Origin: Microbotryomycetes sp. JL201
Lineage: Eukaryota > Basidiomycota > Microbotryomycetes
Direction: 5' to 3'
Length of the DNA: 64,000 nt
Assembly: GCA_033819885.1 (NCBI GenBank)
Contig: JAQYUZ010000007.1
Span: 186,001-250,000, forward strand
In this document: in pieces, positions 21,887-32,312 of the stretch
Layout of the letters: every line of letters starts with the position of its first letter
Position numbering within the stretch: position 1 is the stretch's first letter
Position numbers and translations under genes: made by a program
The notes under the pieces: generated by a model
What the model saw: the letters and a program-made list of their open reading frames with translations, nothing else
What the model was told of the DNA's origin: nothing
Databases searched by the model: none

Positions 21887-22896
21887 ATGCTGCTTCCCAA
21901 CCAAGAGGTTCGCGCGGCCCTCGATTGAGCTTGTCTCACCTGACTGACGGAGTGTCGCGCCATCTCTGATGCAGTTCCTGCACGCGTTGCAGCGGCTGTT
22001 TGAAAGTCGACGCGAGTCGGGCTCCGTGTTCTTGACACACAAGAGACGTAAGTGAGATGTGATCAATAACACCATTGTCTGACATGGGTGAATAACTTTC
22101 CTGCTTGTGGTACACCTTGCCTCTGATCCTGTTGATTTGCGTGCTCGGCTTCGCTCGTGTCCCGAAACTCGCAGTCACGTACATGGCACCTTTGACAAGC
22201 ACAACATCAATGACGAATACTCAGGGTGAAGACGATGTCGAGATGACAAACGACACGGCGAACAATCAGGCTGGACATGCACGCGAGAGCACACGAGAAG
22301 ACGGCGACGAGAGGGAATGGCCATACTTGGTCAGGGCAACGGACGGCAAGGGTAAAAAGGCAAAAACAAAAATCTCGACAGTCGTAAGTTTTAAAATTCG
22401 CTCTATTCTCGGTCACGGTAGTATGCCGACGAACACCTCGAGTTTGTTCGCTCAACCTTGGACACTAAGCATTGACTGATTGTTTTGCTCATTCTGTTGA
22501 CATGAAAAGGTCGAACCAACCGATTACGACTCTTTCTCGACTTTGTTTGGAGCTTTGCTCAAACAATCAATGACGTCGATGCGCAAAAAACGCAAGCATT
22601 TGATTCAACAAAAGCGCAAACAACAAGCCGCCTCGAAACAACAACAAAAACAACAACAACAACAACAACAACAAAGCGACAAGAGACAATCGAGCAGTAC
22701 CGTTGGAGGAGCAGGCGGAACAGCGACGGCCACGTTCAAACCGAGTCTGACCAAAGTCATTGGCCCGAGACGAGGAGCTGGAGTAGAAAAGCGCAGGGCT
22801 CTGAAACGCAGGCGAGAGAGGGAACTGAGGCAACAGCGGGCCAGAAGAAAGAGGGAGAGACAGCAGCAAGCAGCATCGAACACGAGCTCGAAATGA
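21887..22896 (+). CDS. SRP14: signal recognition particle subunit SRP14
   Basis: SRP14 is part of the Alu domain that slows elongation during ER targeting. Four exons are 21887-21907, 21975-22047, 22175-22383 and 22510-22896, giving 229 residues in consistent phase. The first exon is only 21 nt (MLLPNQE) and joins FLHALQRLFESRRESGSVFL and THKRLTYM, the usual SRP14 start. The conserved core resumes with WPYLVRATDG, KISTV and FGALLKQSMTSMRKK. Two oddities stand out. The loop between these parts is expanded with an acidic, polar insert. The C-terminus carries a long Lys/Arg/Gln-rich tail with eight consecutive CAA codons. The first donor (GTTCGC) is weak but needed by frame. The gene begins 107 bp after TFIP11. 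Confidence 0.88.
22651..22674 (+). repeat. (CAA)8 microsatellite coding for polyglutamine
   Basis: Eight uninterrupted CAA codons lie in the basic C-terminal tail of SRP14, flanked by more Gln-rich sequence from 22639. Length variation between strains is likely because the unit is pure. Confidence 0.85.
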
Positions 22897-23035
22897 TTGA
22901 TTCGAATCTTTCCCTTTTTTTTCTCTTGAAAAATCTGAAATTCACTGTTGTTACAAGCCCACTCTCTTGCCAAGACCCCCTACACGGAATCCTCATTGAA
23001 TGTACAAATACACGCGCCGCTGCAGTACAGCATGA

Positions 23036-25805
23036 TCACCGACCCGAAGTTGAAGACTTGTTGCTCAGCCAACTTGGCGACCTCGTTCGGTTCGTCTTTC
23101 GCTTGCCCACCACCGCCACTACCTCGTCTTCGTCGACAATATCATCGACTCCCGGTTCGTCCTCCTCTCGAGCTGGTGTGTGGGGGGACAAAGGTGAAGT
23201 AGTTGAAGGCGGCACATATGTCAGTTCCGGTTCTTCATTCGACGTTGCAAGCGTGTACGCGTCTTCCGAACCGTCACTCGACTCTGGCGTCGCGTGACCC
23301 GAGGCTGATGGACCGTACACTCTCGTCGGATTGCTCGGACCGTGAGCAGTATAGTCGTCAATCAAGGCCCGCAGATCTGGGTGGGACGAGCTGCGAGCGT
23401 GAACTATTCGAGGGATAGTTTCTTCTCGGGTAGACATGGCGATGGCTGCTGATGACTGCCTGTGTCTTCTCGTTGAAGTCGTCGAAGAGGACGAACTTGT
23501 CAAGTCACCAGGCAAAGACTTTGGTGAAGATGGGGAAGCTGTAGAGTCGCCACGTCGCCGCTGTGACATGCCGAGGTCTCGTGCAGATGCGTACGCGCGC
23601 AAGATTGGTCGCTGCGTGTGGTGTCCACCCGGTGGGGCTGGCGGCGGCGACGACGCTTTGCCTGCCGACTTCATCGAGCTGTCTGTCTGAATGCCAGCTT
23701 GCTCCACGCCGTCTCGCTCCGATCCGACCTCGCTGTCAGAATCTCCATCAGAAGGCGGCAAATCCGAGGGTTCCATCGTTGGCGACGCCGGCAGAGACGT
23801 CGGCTCCGCATTGCCTTGCTGGTCAACCTGGTGTGCGTCAGCAGCGATGTCGGCGTCAATCTGAGCGAAATCGACGTCTTTGGGCTTGTTGAGATTGGGC
23901 AGCTTGTGCTTGACGAAATGGCGCATGCTCTGCAAAGCCTTGCGTGACGCCTCGAGAAATATGAAAGCTTGGAAGACGTGAACGCAGTCTTCAAAAATTT
24001 CGTGTTCAACGGCGACGCCGGCAAGCGAAGCCTTGTGCGCAAGCAGCGTGATCTCATCGCGCAAGACTTCCGCATCGCCAGCCTGGATCAGCATCGGCGG
24101 CAAGCGACTCATGTCGCCGAAAAGCGGAGACACGTAAGGGTGAGTCAACCACTTGTTGATATTTTCGCCAAGGAGACATTTGACAGGGTTGAATGGATCG
24201 TCTGACTTTGGCGATGGCAAGTAATCAAATTCCTAACGTGCCGACAACGTTCGTCAGTGACAAGATGGCCTCGGCGCTGCACACGGGCCTACCCTGTTTG
24301 TCGTCCAGCTTTCACAGGACCTGTTCAGAGGACCGGCAAGTCAGCGCAGGCTCATAAGCCGTAGCAACGGACACTGACATGGTCAAATCAACCCAAGGGC
24401 TCATGAGAACGGCTCCGGACGGCAGCGGATAACCTTCATCTCGCAAGTAAATCATTGTCGCCATGGCCAGTCCACCGCCTGCGCTGTCTCCGGCAAAGAT
24501 CTGATGTGAACCTCGCGTCAGTGCACGACCCGCGAAGAAGCCTAGGTCGACAGCCCGCTTACGATATTCTCGGGCGGGATCTTGAGGTCGATAATGAGAC
24601 GCATGTAAGCAGACACTGCATCATGCAGCTGTCCTGGGAACTTTGTCTCGGGAGCGAGGCGGTAGTTGATTGCTAGCGCGAGAAGCTCGTCAGTCCGTGA
24701 TTCAGTGCCAAAACGATCTGCGGCATCCTCACCAAACACCCTGGACTCGGTGTACCGCGACACTGATATCGTCAAGAAACGGTGGGTCTGCGTGCTCATC
24801 ACAAAGTACGCGCCTAATTGTGGCAACCTGTGAGAAAGCCGTGACTAAATTCGGTGAAGTCCGAACAAGACTCACCTCCATGAAGATACAAGATGACTCT
24901 GCCGTTTTGTGGTACGGTTTTGCGCAAAGCAAACTCTGCTTGCATCTTGCGCCACAGCCGTTTGTTGATGACCCACTCGCCCGTGATCGTACGCTTGCCA
25001 TCTTCGGCCGCGTCGGCCTCGGCGAGGAAACCCCTCAGACCTCTGCGCTTGACGCGGAACGAGATTGGCGTGACGATGCCGTCTTTCGGGGCCGGCAGCA
25101 GCGATCCCAGTTCGAGAACGGACCTGTATCATCAAAGGGCATCAGAGCCAGACCACCGAAAATGTTGCGACAGGAACCGGATTTTTTAATGTCCTCTACC
25201 AAACACACCTCAAACGTTGTACTGACGACAAGTGAGAATATGCCGCGACTTCTCGGAGCATTGACGTGAACAAGGTCAGTTCGACGCCCCATGACGGTTT
25301 TGGCGGGCCGTAGATGTGGTGATTGGCGAATGCTTTGACGAGCGATGCTCCTGCAGCAGGATACGATTGCTTTAGCTTACTGTGGACACGTTCTGTCTGT
25401 TACGAGGCGGCCGGAGCGCGACCGAGGTGGTGGTGGGGCCCAACCGTCCCGATACGCGCACGCGCGACTCCCGTCGTTCAAGCCAACTCGGACGTCTGGC
25501 TCACCTTGGACGGCAAGAAAGGCCGGGTACTGCCACAGATCTCCGAGTTTGATGGGCTCGGATTCTTTTTGCTTGACGTGGGGCTCTGTGCGAGCCTTTG
25601 TGGGCAGCTGAGACTGATTGAAAGGCTCGAGCAGCGCAGCCCAATTCTTGGTCGAGCCGTCCTTGCTTGCGCTGCTGCAGACGCGTGCGCGACAGTCAGT
25701 CCTATGATCTCTGGATATAGCATGCGCTGGGGCCCAAGTCCAAGCATCTGGCGTGCAGACTGGCGCGTGCGAGCTCTTGCATCGGCCGCCCCCGAGAAAA
25801 CGCAT
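23036..25805 (-). CDS. HSL-type alpha/beta hydrolase (lipase/esterase) with long disordered tail
   Basis: This serine hydrolase belongs to the hormone-sensitive lipase / arylacetamide deacetylase group. The reading begins near [15 protein letters not shown] and runs through [15 protein letters not shown] and [14 protein letters not shown] to the oxyanion motif [30 protein letters not shown] and the nucleophile motif [12 protein letters not shown] follow. The catalytic Asp is in GDAEVLRDE and the His in DCVHVFQAF. After the His, the protein continues for over 250 residues of Ser/Pro/Asp-rich sequence ending [18 protein letters not shown]. Introns are short (donors GTGAGC, GTGTGT, GTGAGT, GTGAGG). 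The start at 25805 is the first in-frame ATG, but the first 40 residues are not convincing, so an upstream exon is possible. The natural ester substrate is unknown. Confidence 0.8.
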
Positions 25806-27201
25806 GCTCGAACGAGACACGTGCACGGCTCGAACGAGCTATCGGCGCACGCGGCAGCATCGACCACTATCACGTTCGAGCGGGAAGCGCCGTGACTGCC
25901 CTGTCGGACTCACGTGTTGGGGTCTGGCGCGCTCGCAAGCTCCTCTGGTCGGTCCGGCCGAGAGTCGAGCGCGCCATTCGTCGGCAGCACCACGTTGCGC
26001 GAAAAGGGCCACATGTCGAGTTGAACGGGACAGTCGAAGAGCAACTGACCGTGCCGCTAGACCGCGTGCGAGTACCTCGTCTCGGGCTCGCGTCGTTTCG
26101 CTCGGTCGATCGGCGCACGGTTGTACACGCTGAACGATACGCGTGACTACGTCAAGCGAGTAGGGTATTGATAGACTGACTGCCGAAGACGGACACTGCG
26201 GGTATGACAAACAGGCGCAAACCGAGTTAGGCGGAGACGAGCGAGGGAGGATGGCGCGCGCAGGCGGCGCCGACCCCTTTGTCGCGGCGACGTAAGCTGG
26301 GGCCCCAAATCGAACTTGATCGGACCAGTTGGAGCGTGAAATCGGCTCAAAAACTCAAAGACTTGGTCCGCATCACACCAGTAGTCCTGTCACTGCAGCA
26401 CAGTCCGAGCACTTTATTGGTTTCTTGGCACAAACGTCCAAGTATCTGCATCGAGCCGTCAATGCTCGGGGCAGCGGCCTCCTCGCCACAGTCGTCAACA
26501 AGCTCATACTCTCGCTGGTGTCCTGGCACAATTGCACCCAAAGCACCACAGATTACCTCATAAGGCAGTCATCAAGACGCGCCATGCACGGGCACCAACT
26601 ACTTTGGATTCTTTGAAAGCTTGATAAGCGGCAAACAGCAAATTCCGTTTCTCGCGACCCCAAGAGGCATCAAATCGTCTGCAAGCCGATCGAGACCGCC
26701 AATCCAGCTATCACTTATTTGATCATTCTTGAAGAGTGCTTTTTGAGCTCATGTGGACCTCTCAGACACGCACAATCAAGCTTGCGGACGACACAACATT
26801 TCATCACCCTCAGTCGCTCACCAGCGATCGCAAAGGCACTGGGATGCCGCCATCCCCTACAAAACCTTAGTAAGGTCCAAAGGCAGGGCATTCATTATTT
26901 ACAGCACTGCTTGAACCGGCGGTTTAAGCGAAAATTGCTGCAGCTTGCTCAATTTTCAATAATTCACCGTATCAAGAACTGACAAGACTTGAAAAAATAA
27001 TGAAAAGCTCATGGGTCTCTGTTGATGATTTTTGCGAATTTTTTATTTTTGTATCTACGTGCCCTGGAATTGCAAGACTATCGCGATGTCAAACTAACCC
27101 AAGAGCGGAGGCGGAAACGGGATCAGAAATGTAGTTAGGCAGGAAATTTGATGTGTCACATTTTACCTATATATATGGCTTGAGTGCAAATTAACGTAGC
27201 C
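25806..27201. other. 1.4-kb gene-poor interval
   Basis: No frame here shows domain, codon or splice evidence of a real gene. The part up to about 26260 is GC-rich with many overlapping short frames. The part from 26800 to 27180 is clearly AT-richer and ends with a TATATATA tract at about 27171-27178, just upstream of the tRNA gene. I see no transposon ends or long repeats. Confidence 0.5.
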
Positions 27202-27285
27202 CCTTCGATAGCTCAGCTGGAAGAGCATCAGACTGTAATTGGATGTATTATCTGGGGGTCCCTGGTTCGATCCCGGGTCGAAGGA
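27202..27285 (+). tRNA. tRNA-Tyr (GTA) with an 11-nt intron
   Basis: A full cloverleaf can be drawn. The acceptor stem CCTTCGA pairs with TCGAAGG, with A as discriminator. The D stem is GCTC/GAGC. The anticodon stem TCAGA pairs with TCTGG using one wobble. The T arm contains GGTTCGATCC. The anticodon GTA is at 27235-27237. Removing 27239-27249 leaves a normal 7-nt loop (CTGTAAA) with the cut after position 37, where nuclear tRNA introns sit. Tyr-GTA is the tRNA that most often has an intron in eukaryotes. A TATA-like tract lies about 25 bp upstream. Confidence 0.95.
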
Positions 27286-27292
27286 TTTTTTT
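27286..27292 (+). terminator. RNA polymerase III terminator
   Basis: Seven consecutive T residues follow the discriminator base directly, the standard Pol III stop signal. Confidence 0.85.
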
Positions 27293-27496
27293 GGCCCTGC
27301 TTGACTGGAGTGGTGCCAAACACCTTTTTACACGTTCTAGGAGTGCAAAGTAGCCTATTTTCTTTTTGTGAACGTAAACCCTCATTACATCTCAGAAACC
27401 TGCCGGGGAGCTCTGGTAGAGGATGGTGGCGGTGGCGTTCCCGTGCGAAGCATGTCGAACGTGCCATATGCCGGTGGAGTTGCATAGAACAACGTA

Positions 27497-27614
27497 GAAT
27501 TCTTCGGAGCTAACACGTGATCCGCCTAGCTCTTCAAAGTTCCATCTCGTTCTGACGCAGCCGCCGATAGAAACTTGTCGAAAATTGACTGCGCAGCGCT
27601 GCACAGGTATAAAA
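27497..27614 (+). promoter_or_regulatory. heat-shock elements and TATA box of the small HSP gene
   Basis: GAAACTTGTCGAA at 27570-27582 matches three alternating GAA/TTC units with one mismatch. GAATTCTTC at 27497-27505 is a second partial element. A perfect TATAAAA lies at 27608-27614, 101 bp before the ATG. This arrangement fits induction by heat-shock factor. Confidence 0.65.
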
Positions 27615-27714
27615 GGCGGCCGTTTTCTCTCCAATTTGCTTCAACAGAAACTTCATCTCCTCTCACAAGCGCTCGCGAGACAGTAAACGCACCGCACAAA
27701 GATCAGCTCAACAC

Positions 27715-28233
27715 ATGTCATTCTTCTTTCCGATTGACACGACCCTCGCTCGCCTCTCTGATCTCGAGAATGAGCTATGGGGAACACAAGACGTTGGCGC
27801 AAGACGCAACAATAAACAAGTGCAGCATGCCAGCTCGTCGCAAGGACTTGTTCGCCCCAGAATGGATTGGTACGTCCAGTTGGCTCCGAGTTTACATGAT
27901 TGAATAATGGCTGACATGATGGCATACAGGGTGAACAAGGGAGAAAAGACTATTGTCACTCTCGAGCTCCCGGGCGTCGCCAAGGACAAGGTTGATGTTT
28001 CTTTGCACGACAACGTTCTCACCGTCAGTGGCTCGACCTCTTCGCAAAAAGAAGACAAAGGCGAAGGTTATCTCGTTCAAGAACGTCGATACGGGTCATT
28101 CTCTCGCTCAATCGCCGTACCTCAAGGTCTCAAGGAGGAAGAAATCAAGGCGAGCATGGCAGACGGTATCTTGACGCTCGAGATGCCGAGCAAGCCGCAA
28201 GAGTCTGAACGCAAAAAGATTGCAATTTCCTGA
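27715..28233 (+). CDS. small heat-shock protein (Hsp20/alpha-crystallin)
   Basis: This is an ATP-independent holdase chaperone of the cytosol. Two exons, 27715-27869 and 27930-28233, give 152 residues. The 60-nt intron (donor GTACGT) falls right at the start of the alpha-crystallin domain, joining RPRMDW to VNKGEKTIVTLELPGV. The domain signatures are LELPGVAKDKVDVSL, LTVSG, YGSFSRSIAVPQGL and ADGILTLEMPK-like MADGILTLEMP. The short N-terminal arm starts MSFFFPIDTTLARLSDLEN. Length and order match fungal Hsp20 proteins. The promoter has heat-shock elements and a TATA box, rare among genes in this window. Confidence 0.93.
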
Positions 28234-28417
28234 GTCGCACATGCGACATAGTGATACTAGTGTCGATTGCTTGATCGGAGTAGAGCAAGGGATGATATAC
28301 ACGCACTCTCGTTGGTGAAATTCAAAGTGGAAATTGTAGTGTTGATCCTTCACGCGACTGCGATAGAGGCTTGCCAGGGTCTATTGCGAGATATTAAGAG
28401 AATGCTGCAAGGAACAT

Positions 28418-30028
28418 ATGAGTCATGGTAATCTCAATGAACTCACCTTCGTCTCAGACCGCATGCCCCGTCGTCCAGCGCCGGTTCGTCCGGTCGATAC
28501 GTCCCACGATACCGCATTCCGGACTGCCGAACGATATTGGAAGAATAAACGAGACGAGCGCGAGTGGGCTCGCGCTTTGACGGTTGACGCGATCGAATGG
28601 CAAACGGGCGAGGACGGACAGCGCACCATCAATGGCATTTGGAGGCACCATGACAACTCCATCGAATGCACGCGGATTCTACTGGATGACATGAGCAATG
28701 TCGGCCTGGGTCAGACGCGATGGAAGGGCAAAGCAAAGGCGCAAGAAAGTGACTACGCCATCATCGTGCCAAAGATTCCTGGCAAGTGCGCCTCAATTTG
28801 ACGACGAACGCATCCTGACATGCATTCATCGTCAGGGCTGGTTCTGCTGCCGTCTGTTTTGCCGCCGGACACTCAGCGGGCTCTGACGGTCGAAAGTCTA
28901 CGCTCGTCTGCTGCGCCGAACGTCACATCTCTCTCGGCACACTATGTCCTGCCGGCGGAAGGGATATGGACTTATTATGAGCGGGGACAACTCGACACTG
29001 TTGTCGAACGCAAAGACACACCTCGCGAGATCATCCTCAAGAGAGAACCCAACAACTTTGAGCCCGTCACGGGCGACAACTGGACTCGAGTCAAGGACAG
29101 AGGGAAACCAGCAGAGCCCTTGATACAGCACAGCAACACAAGCAGCCCCGCACTAAGCGAAAATGGCGAGGCCGAAGTGAGACGCGACGCTACCGTTGGC
29201 GAGCTCTTACCGAGGTTGAGATGGACAACAATAGGATGGACGTACGATGTAAGAATAACAGTCGCTTTGACGTGGATTCTGAGCTGATGATCCTCGGCCA
29301 CCTAGTGGACGTCTAAAACGTACGACTTTGACAGTCCGCAAACGCATTTGCCACCTCTCGTCCACAAATGCTGCAGAGCAGTCGTACGAGCTTTACCATG
29401 GGACCGTGTCTTTTCCTTCTCAAATGACGAGGATGAGGATTGGATCAACTGGAAGACGCACTATGAACCTGACGCCGGAATTATCAACTTTGTACGTTCG
29501 CCCTTGATCTTACGAAGCATGGAAAACTTCTCATGTTCTACGCGCAGTATCACTTGCAAGACTCGCTCACTGCTCATGTCGACCAATCTGAAGTTGACGC
29601 TGTCAAGCCCCTCGTTTCTTTCAGGTAGTTTGGTCACACTCGAAGGCTGCTTTCTGTCAGCTGACATTTGCATTTTTGCCCCGTGCGTCACGTTTCAGCA
29701 TCGGCCACTCTGCCGTCTTTCTTGTTGGTGGTCCGACCCGAGACGTCGAGCCTTTGGCGATTCGACTTGATTCGGGAGACGGTTTAATCATGTCTGGCAA
29801 ACGGGGTCGGCGTATCTTTCATGGTCAGCTCGCCCTTGCATTCATACCCCTCTGTCTCGCTGATCTAGAACGTTTACCTCATCAGGATTGCCAAGAGTTA
29901 TTCCGAATACTTTGCCCGAATACTTGCGGTCGACAACAGAGTCAGACGAGGCAGATACCTGGCGCGGGTTTGGCGAGTACCTCGAGCAAGGCGTGAGGAT
30001 CAACATTAACGTTAGAACCGTCTTTTGA
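28418..30028 (+). CDS. ALKBH1: AlkB-type 2-oxoglutarate/Fe(II) dioxygenase (ALKBH1 family)
   Basis: Six exons in consistent phase give 435 residues: 28418-28781, 28836-29248, 29306-29491, 29548-29624, 29699-29823 and 29886-30028. The catalytic domain begins at YEPDAGIINFYHLQDSLTAHVD, which holds the Fe-binding HxD. KPLVSFSIGHSAVFLVGG and GDGLIMSGKRGRRIFHGLPRV follow, the latter with the second His. The 2-oxoglutarate-binding Arg lies in VRININVRTVF at the end. The WTYD-WTSKTY segment before it is typical of ALKBH1. Family members demethylate nucleic acids (tRNA or DNA) in mitochondria or nucleus; the substrate here is not readable. Intron 1 starts with GC. It converges on DSK2 with 129 bp between stops. 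Confidence 0.87.
28782..28835 (+). other. GC-AG intron of the ALKBH1-type gene
   Basis: The donor CCTG|GCAAGT and acceptor CGTCAG|GG join KIPG to LVLLPSVLPPD in frame. The overlapping GT (GTGCGC) would give the wrong frame with any available acceptor. Confidence 0.83.
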
Positions 30029-30157
30029 AAACGTGTGGACTTTGCAAATGATCTCATCTGCTCAAAACAGCACCTTGAACCAGTTTGATTTGAACAACAC
30101 GAATTTATTGCAAGCCGGAGAGCATGAAATCCAAATTTGTCTTGTGCTAGCAAATAT

Positions 30158-31751
30158 TCAAGGCATGCTAAACAGGTATTCAATGGCTGCTTCAACGTTT
30201 CCTCCTGAAGCCATGAGCGCTCGCAAATTGCGTGAAGCGTCATGGAAGCCCATGCCCGCGAGTGTCTCCAGTTGCGACTAGGTCAGAGAGAAGAGTTGCC
30301 AAGTCAGCGGGAAGCAATACGATCGGCTCAGATAAGGATATCCCACCTGGTACCTCTCTTCAGGTGGCACTTGGTTTTGCGGCGGCTGTTGAGCATTATT
30401 GGACCCTGCACCAGTTGATGGTGCGGCCCCAAACATGCCCTGACCAGTTCCAGATCCAAACATTTGCTGCAACTGCTGAAGCTGTTGAAGTTGCTGCATC
30501 ATTGTTTGAAGATCAGGCATGCCACCTGCTCCGCCTCCCATCGCCGCAAACGGATTGAACGCTCCTGCGGCACCTGCTCCCGGTGCGTTCGTCGCGTTCG
30601 TGTTGTTATTGCCGTTTGAGCCCGAATCTGATTCTCCGGCGGATGTCGTCGAGGGAGTACTCGCCCAAGGATTGTACATGGCCCCGCCCGTCCTTTGTTG
30701 TCCCTGACCGTGAGCCGTTCCACCAGGCGCTGGCATCCCTCCTCCTCCTGCGCCACCGCCAAAAGCGCCAAATGGGTTCCCTCCAGCACCGCCACCCATC
30801 ATCTGCATCATTTGGTTCATTGCATCGGGATTCGTAAAGAATTGTCTGAACTGTTCAGACTGCATGATCTGTCGAACGCCAGGGCCCATGGCAGAAAGTT
30901 GAGGGTTGGATTGGATCTGCATAATGAGCGCAAGCACGTCAGACCCATCATCTTGTAGCAAAGGTGCGGTCACTGACAATCTGGTCCAGCACAGCAGGAT
31001 TCTGCAAAAGCGAGTTGACTTGCTGCTGCACAGCCGGGTCACGCATCATCGATTGCATATAGTTTGGGTCGTTAGGATTGATTCCCATCTCTGCAAAAGG
31101 GTTGAATCCGCCTGATATGCGAAGAAACGCGGTCAGAGCCATCGTGGGTGTGATGAATGGTTGGGGATGGGCACAGACCGAGGACGCCTGCATTTTGAGC
31201 ATTCATAAGAGGAGCGAGAGGATTTCCCATAAACTGTTGCCCGGCTGCAACATTGGTCGGCACGCCAGCGGCTGCAGACGACGTGGGGCCCGAGGAGGAC
31301 GACGTCGCTGCGGCGGTGGATCTGTTGCCCTTGACCTGCGAAGCAAAGTCATGACCCGGTCAGTCTCGGGATAATCTCGATTCGACGATCGACGCGCGCA
31401 CGCGGCTCTTGAGCAGTGTTCGAGATGATTCCACGGACGATGACGACGACGACGACGTGGCTCGCCTTGATGTTCTTTGCGCAGGCTCGTACTCGTCGAG
31501 AGACTTACCAAATGAATTGTGTGGCCATCCTTGAGGGCATACTTGCTCAACTGATCGTCGTCTTTGAGCACGCGCCCGCTGAAGATCAACCTGAGCGCAT
31601 CGGCTGGATACTCTGGCTTTTCTGCCGCAATCTGTTGCTTGAGCTCAAGCACAGTCGACGACAACTTGACCGACAGTGACAGTTTAACGTCCGACGGCGC
31701 CTTGACGTTGATCGAGACGGTCCCGTCGTTGTCGCCGGCTGCCTCACTCAT
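30158..31751 (-). CDS. DSK2: ubiquilin-type shuttle factor DSK2
   Basis: Dsk2 carries ubiquitinated proteins to the proteasome. Five exons give 407 residues: 31751-31509, 31335-31179, 31111-30978, 30916-30347 and 30277-30158. The order is an N-terminal ubiquitin-like domain (SINVKAPSDVKLSLSVKL to LKDGHTIHL), an STI1 region (NPFAEMGINPND, MMRDPAVQQQVNSLLQNPAV, NPQLSAMGPGVRQIMQ), a long Gly/Asn/Gln-rich linker, and a C-terminal UBA domain (LETLAGMGFHDASRNLRALM to AAIEYLFSMP). The UBA domain sits on a separate 120-nt last exon reached by donor GTGGGA. The 60-nt intron inside the STI1 region uses GTCAGT and removes an otherwise open in-frame stretch. Length is close to the family norm. Confidence 0.93.
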
Positions 31752-32312
31752 CAGTGGCCTTGTAGTAGTTGTTAATGGAGAAGTCTCGGGCGATGTGCAA
31801 TGAACGGGCTCGAATGGGGGAAGTGTGGCGTCTGCAACTACGAGTGACCTGCTGAGGTTCTGACGTCAAATTGTATTAGGAGGTGTGGGAAATACTGCAT
31901 TTTGAGTGCCTGAACTCGTTCAGACTGCCCTCGAATGTCCGGAGCATATGTATACGTCGCGCTTCGAAATGCAAAACGCTCGACGGGGTGACGTGGCCAC
32001 TGACCAGAGAAGCGTCGAGAGCCATGAGTCAGGTCAGTGGCGCTCCTTCTGCGTACATAACCGGATGCGTTTGCAATGACATCAAAGGAAATACTGGAAC
32101 ATTTCATTGAAAAAGGCACAGAGCGGATGGAGGTAGGCTACAAGCGACTATGACCAGGTGGAGCGGAGGCAAAAGGGGGTAAATAAAACGTGGAAGCTAG
32201 GGAAGACGAATGGGTATACTGTTAGGGCAAAAGCGCAGCCAATACCCTGTTCTATGTATAGAATGACTCTGCAACTGGTACACCACCAAGAACAAACCAC
32301 ATCGCTCTGCTG
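31752..32312. other. 561-bp intergenic region
   Basis: This is the promoter side of DSK2 and the 3' side of the secreted repeat protein. The part near 32200-32290 is A/T-richer and suits an mRNA 3' end on the minus strand. No gene is seen. Confidence 0.45.

Noticed and set aside
26279-26982. Possible gene on the + strand in the gene-poor interval
   Set aside because: The frames there lack ATGs in good context, splice partners and any domain-like pattern.
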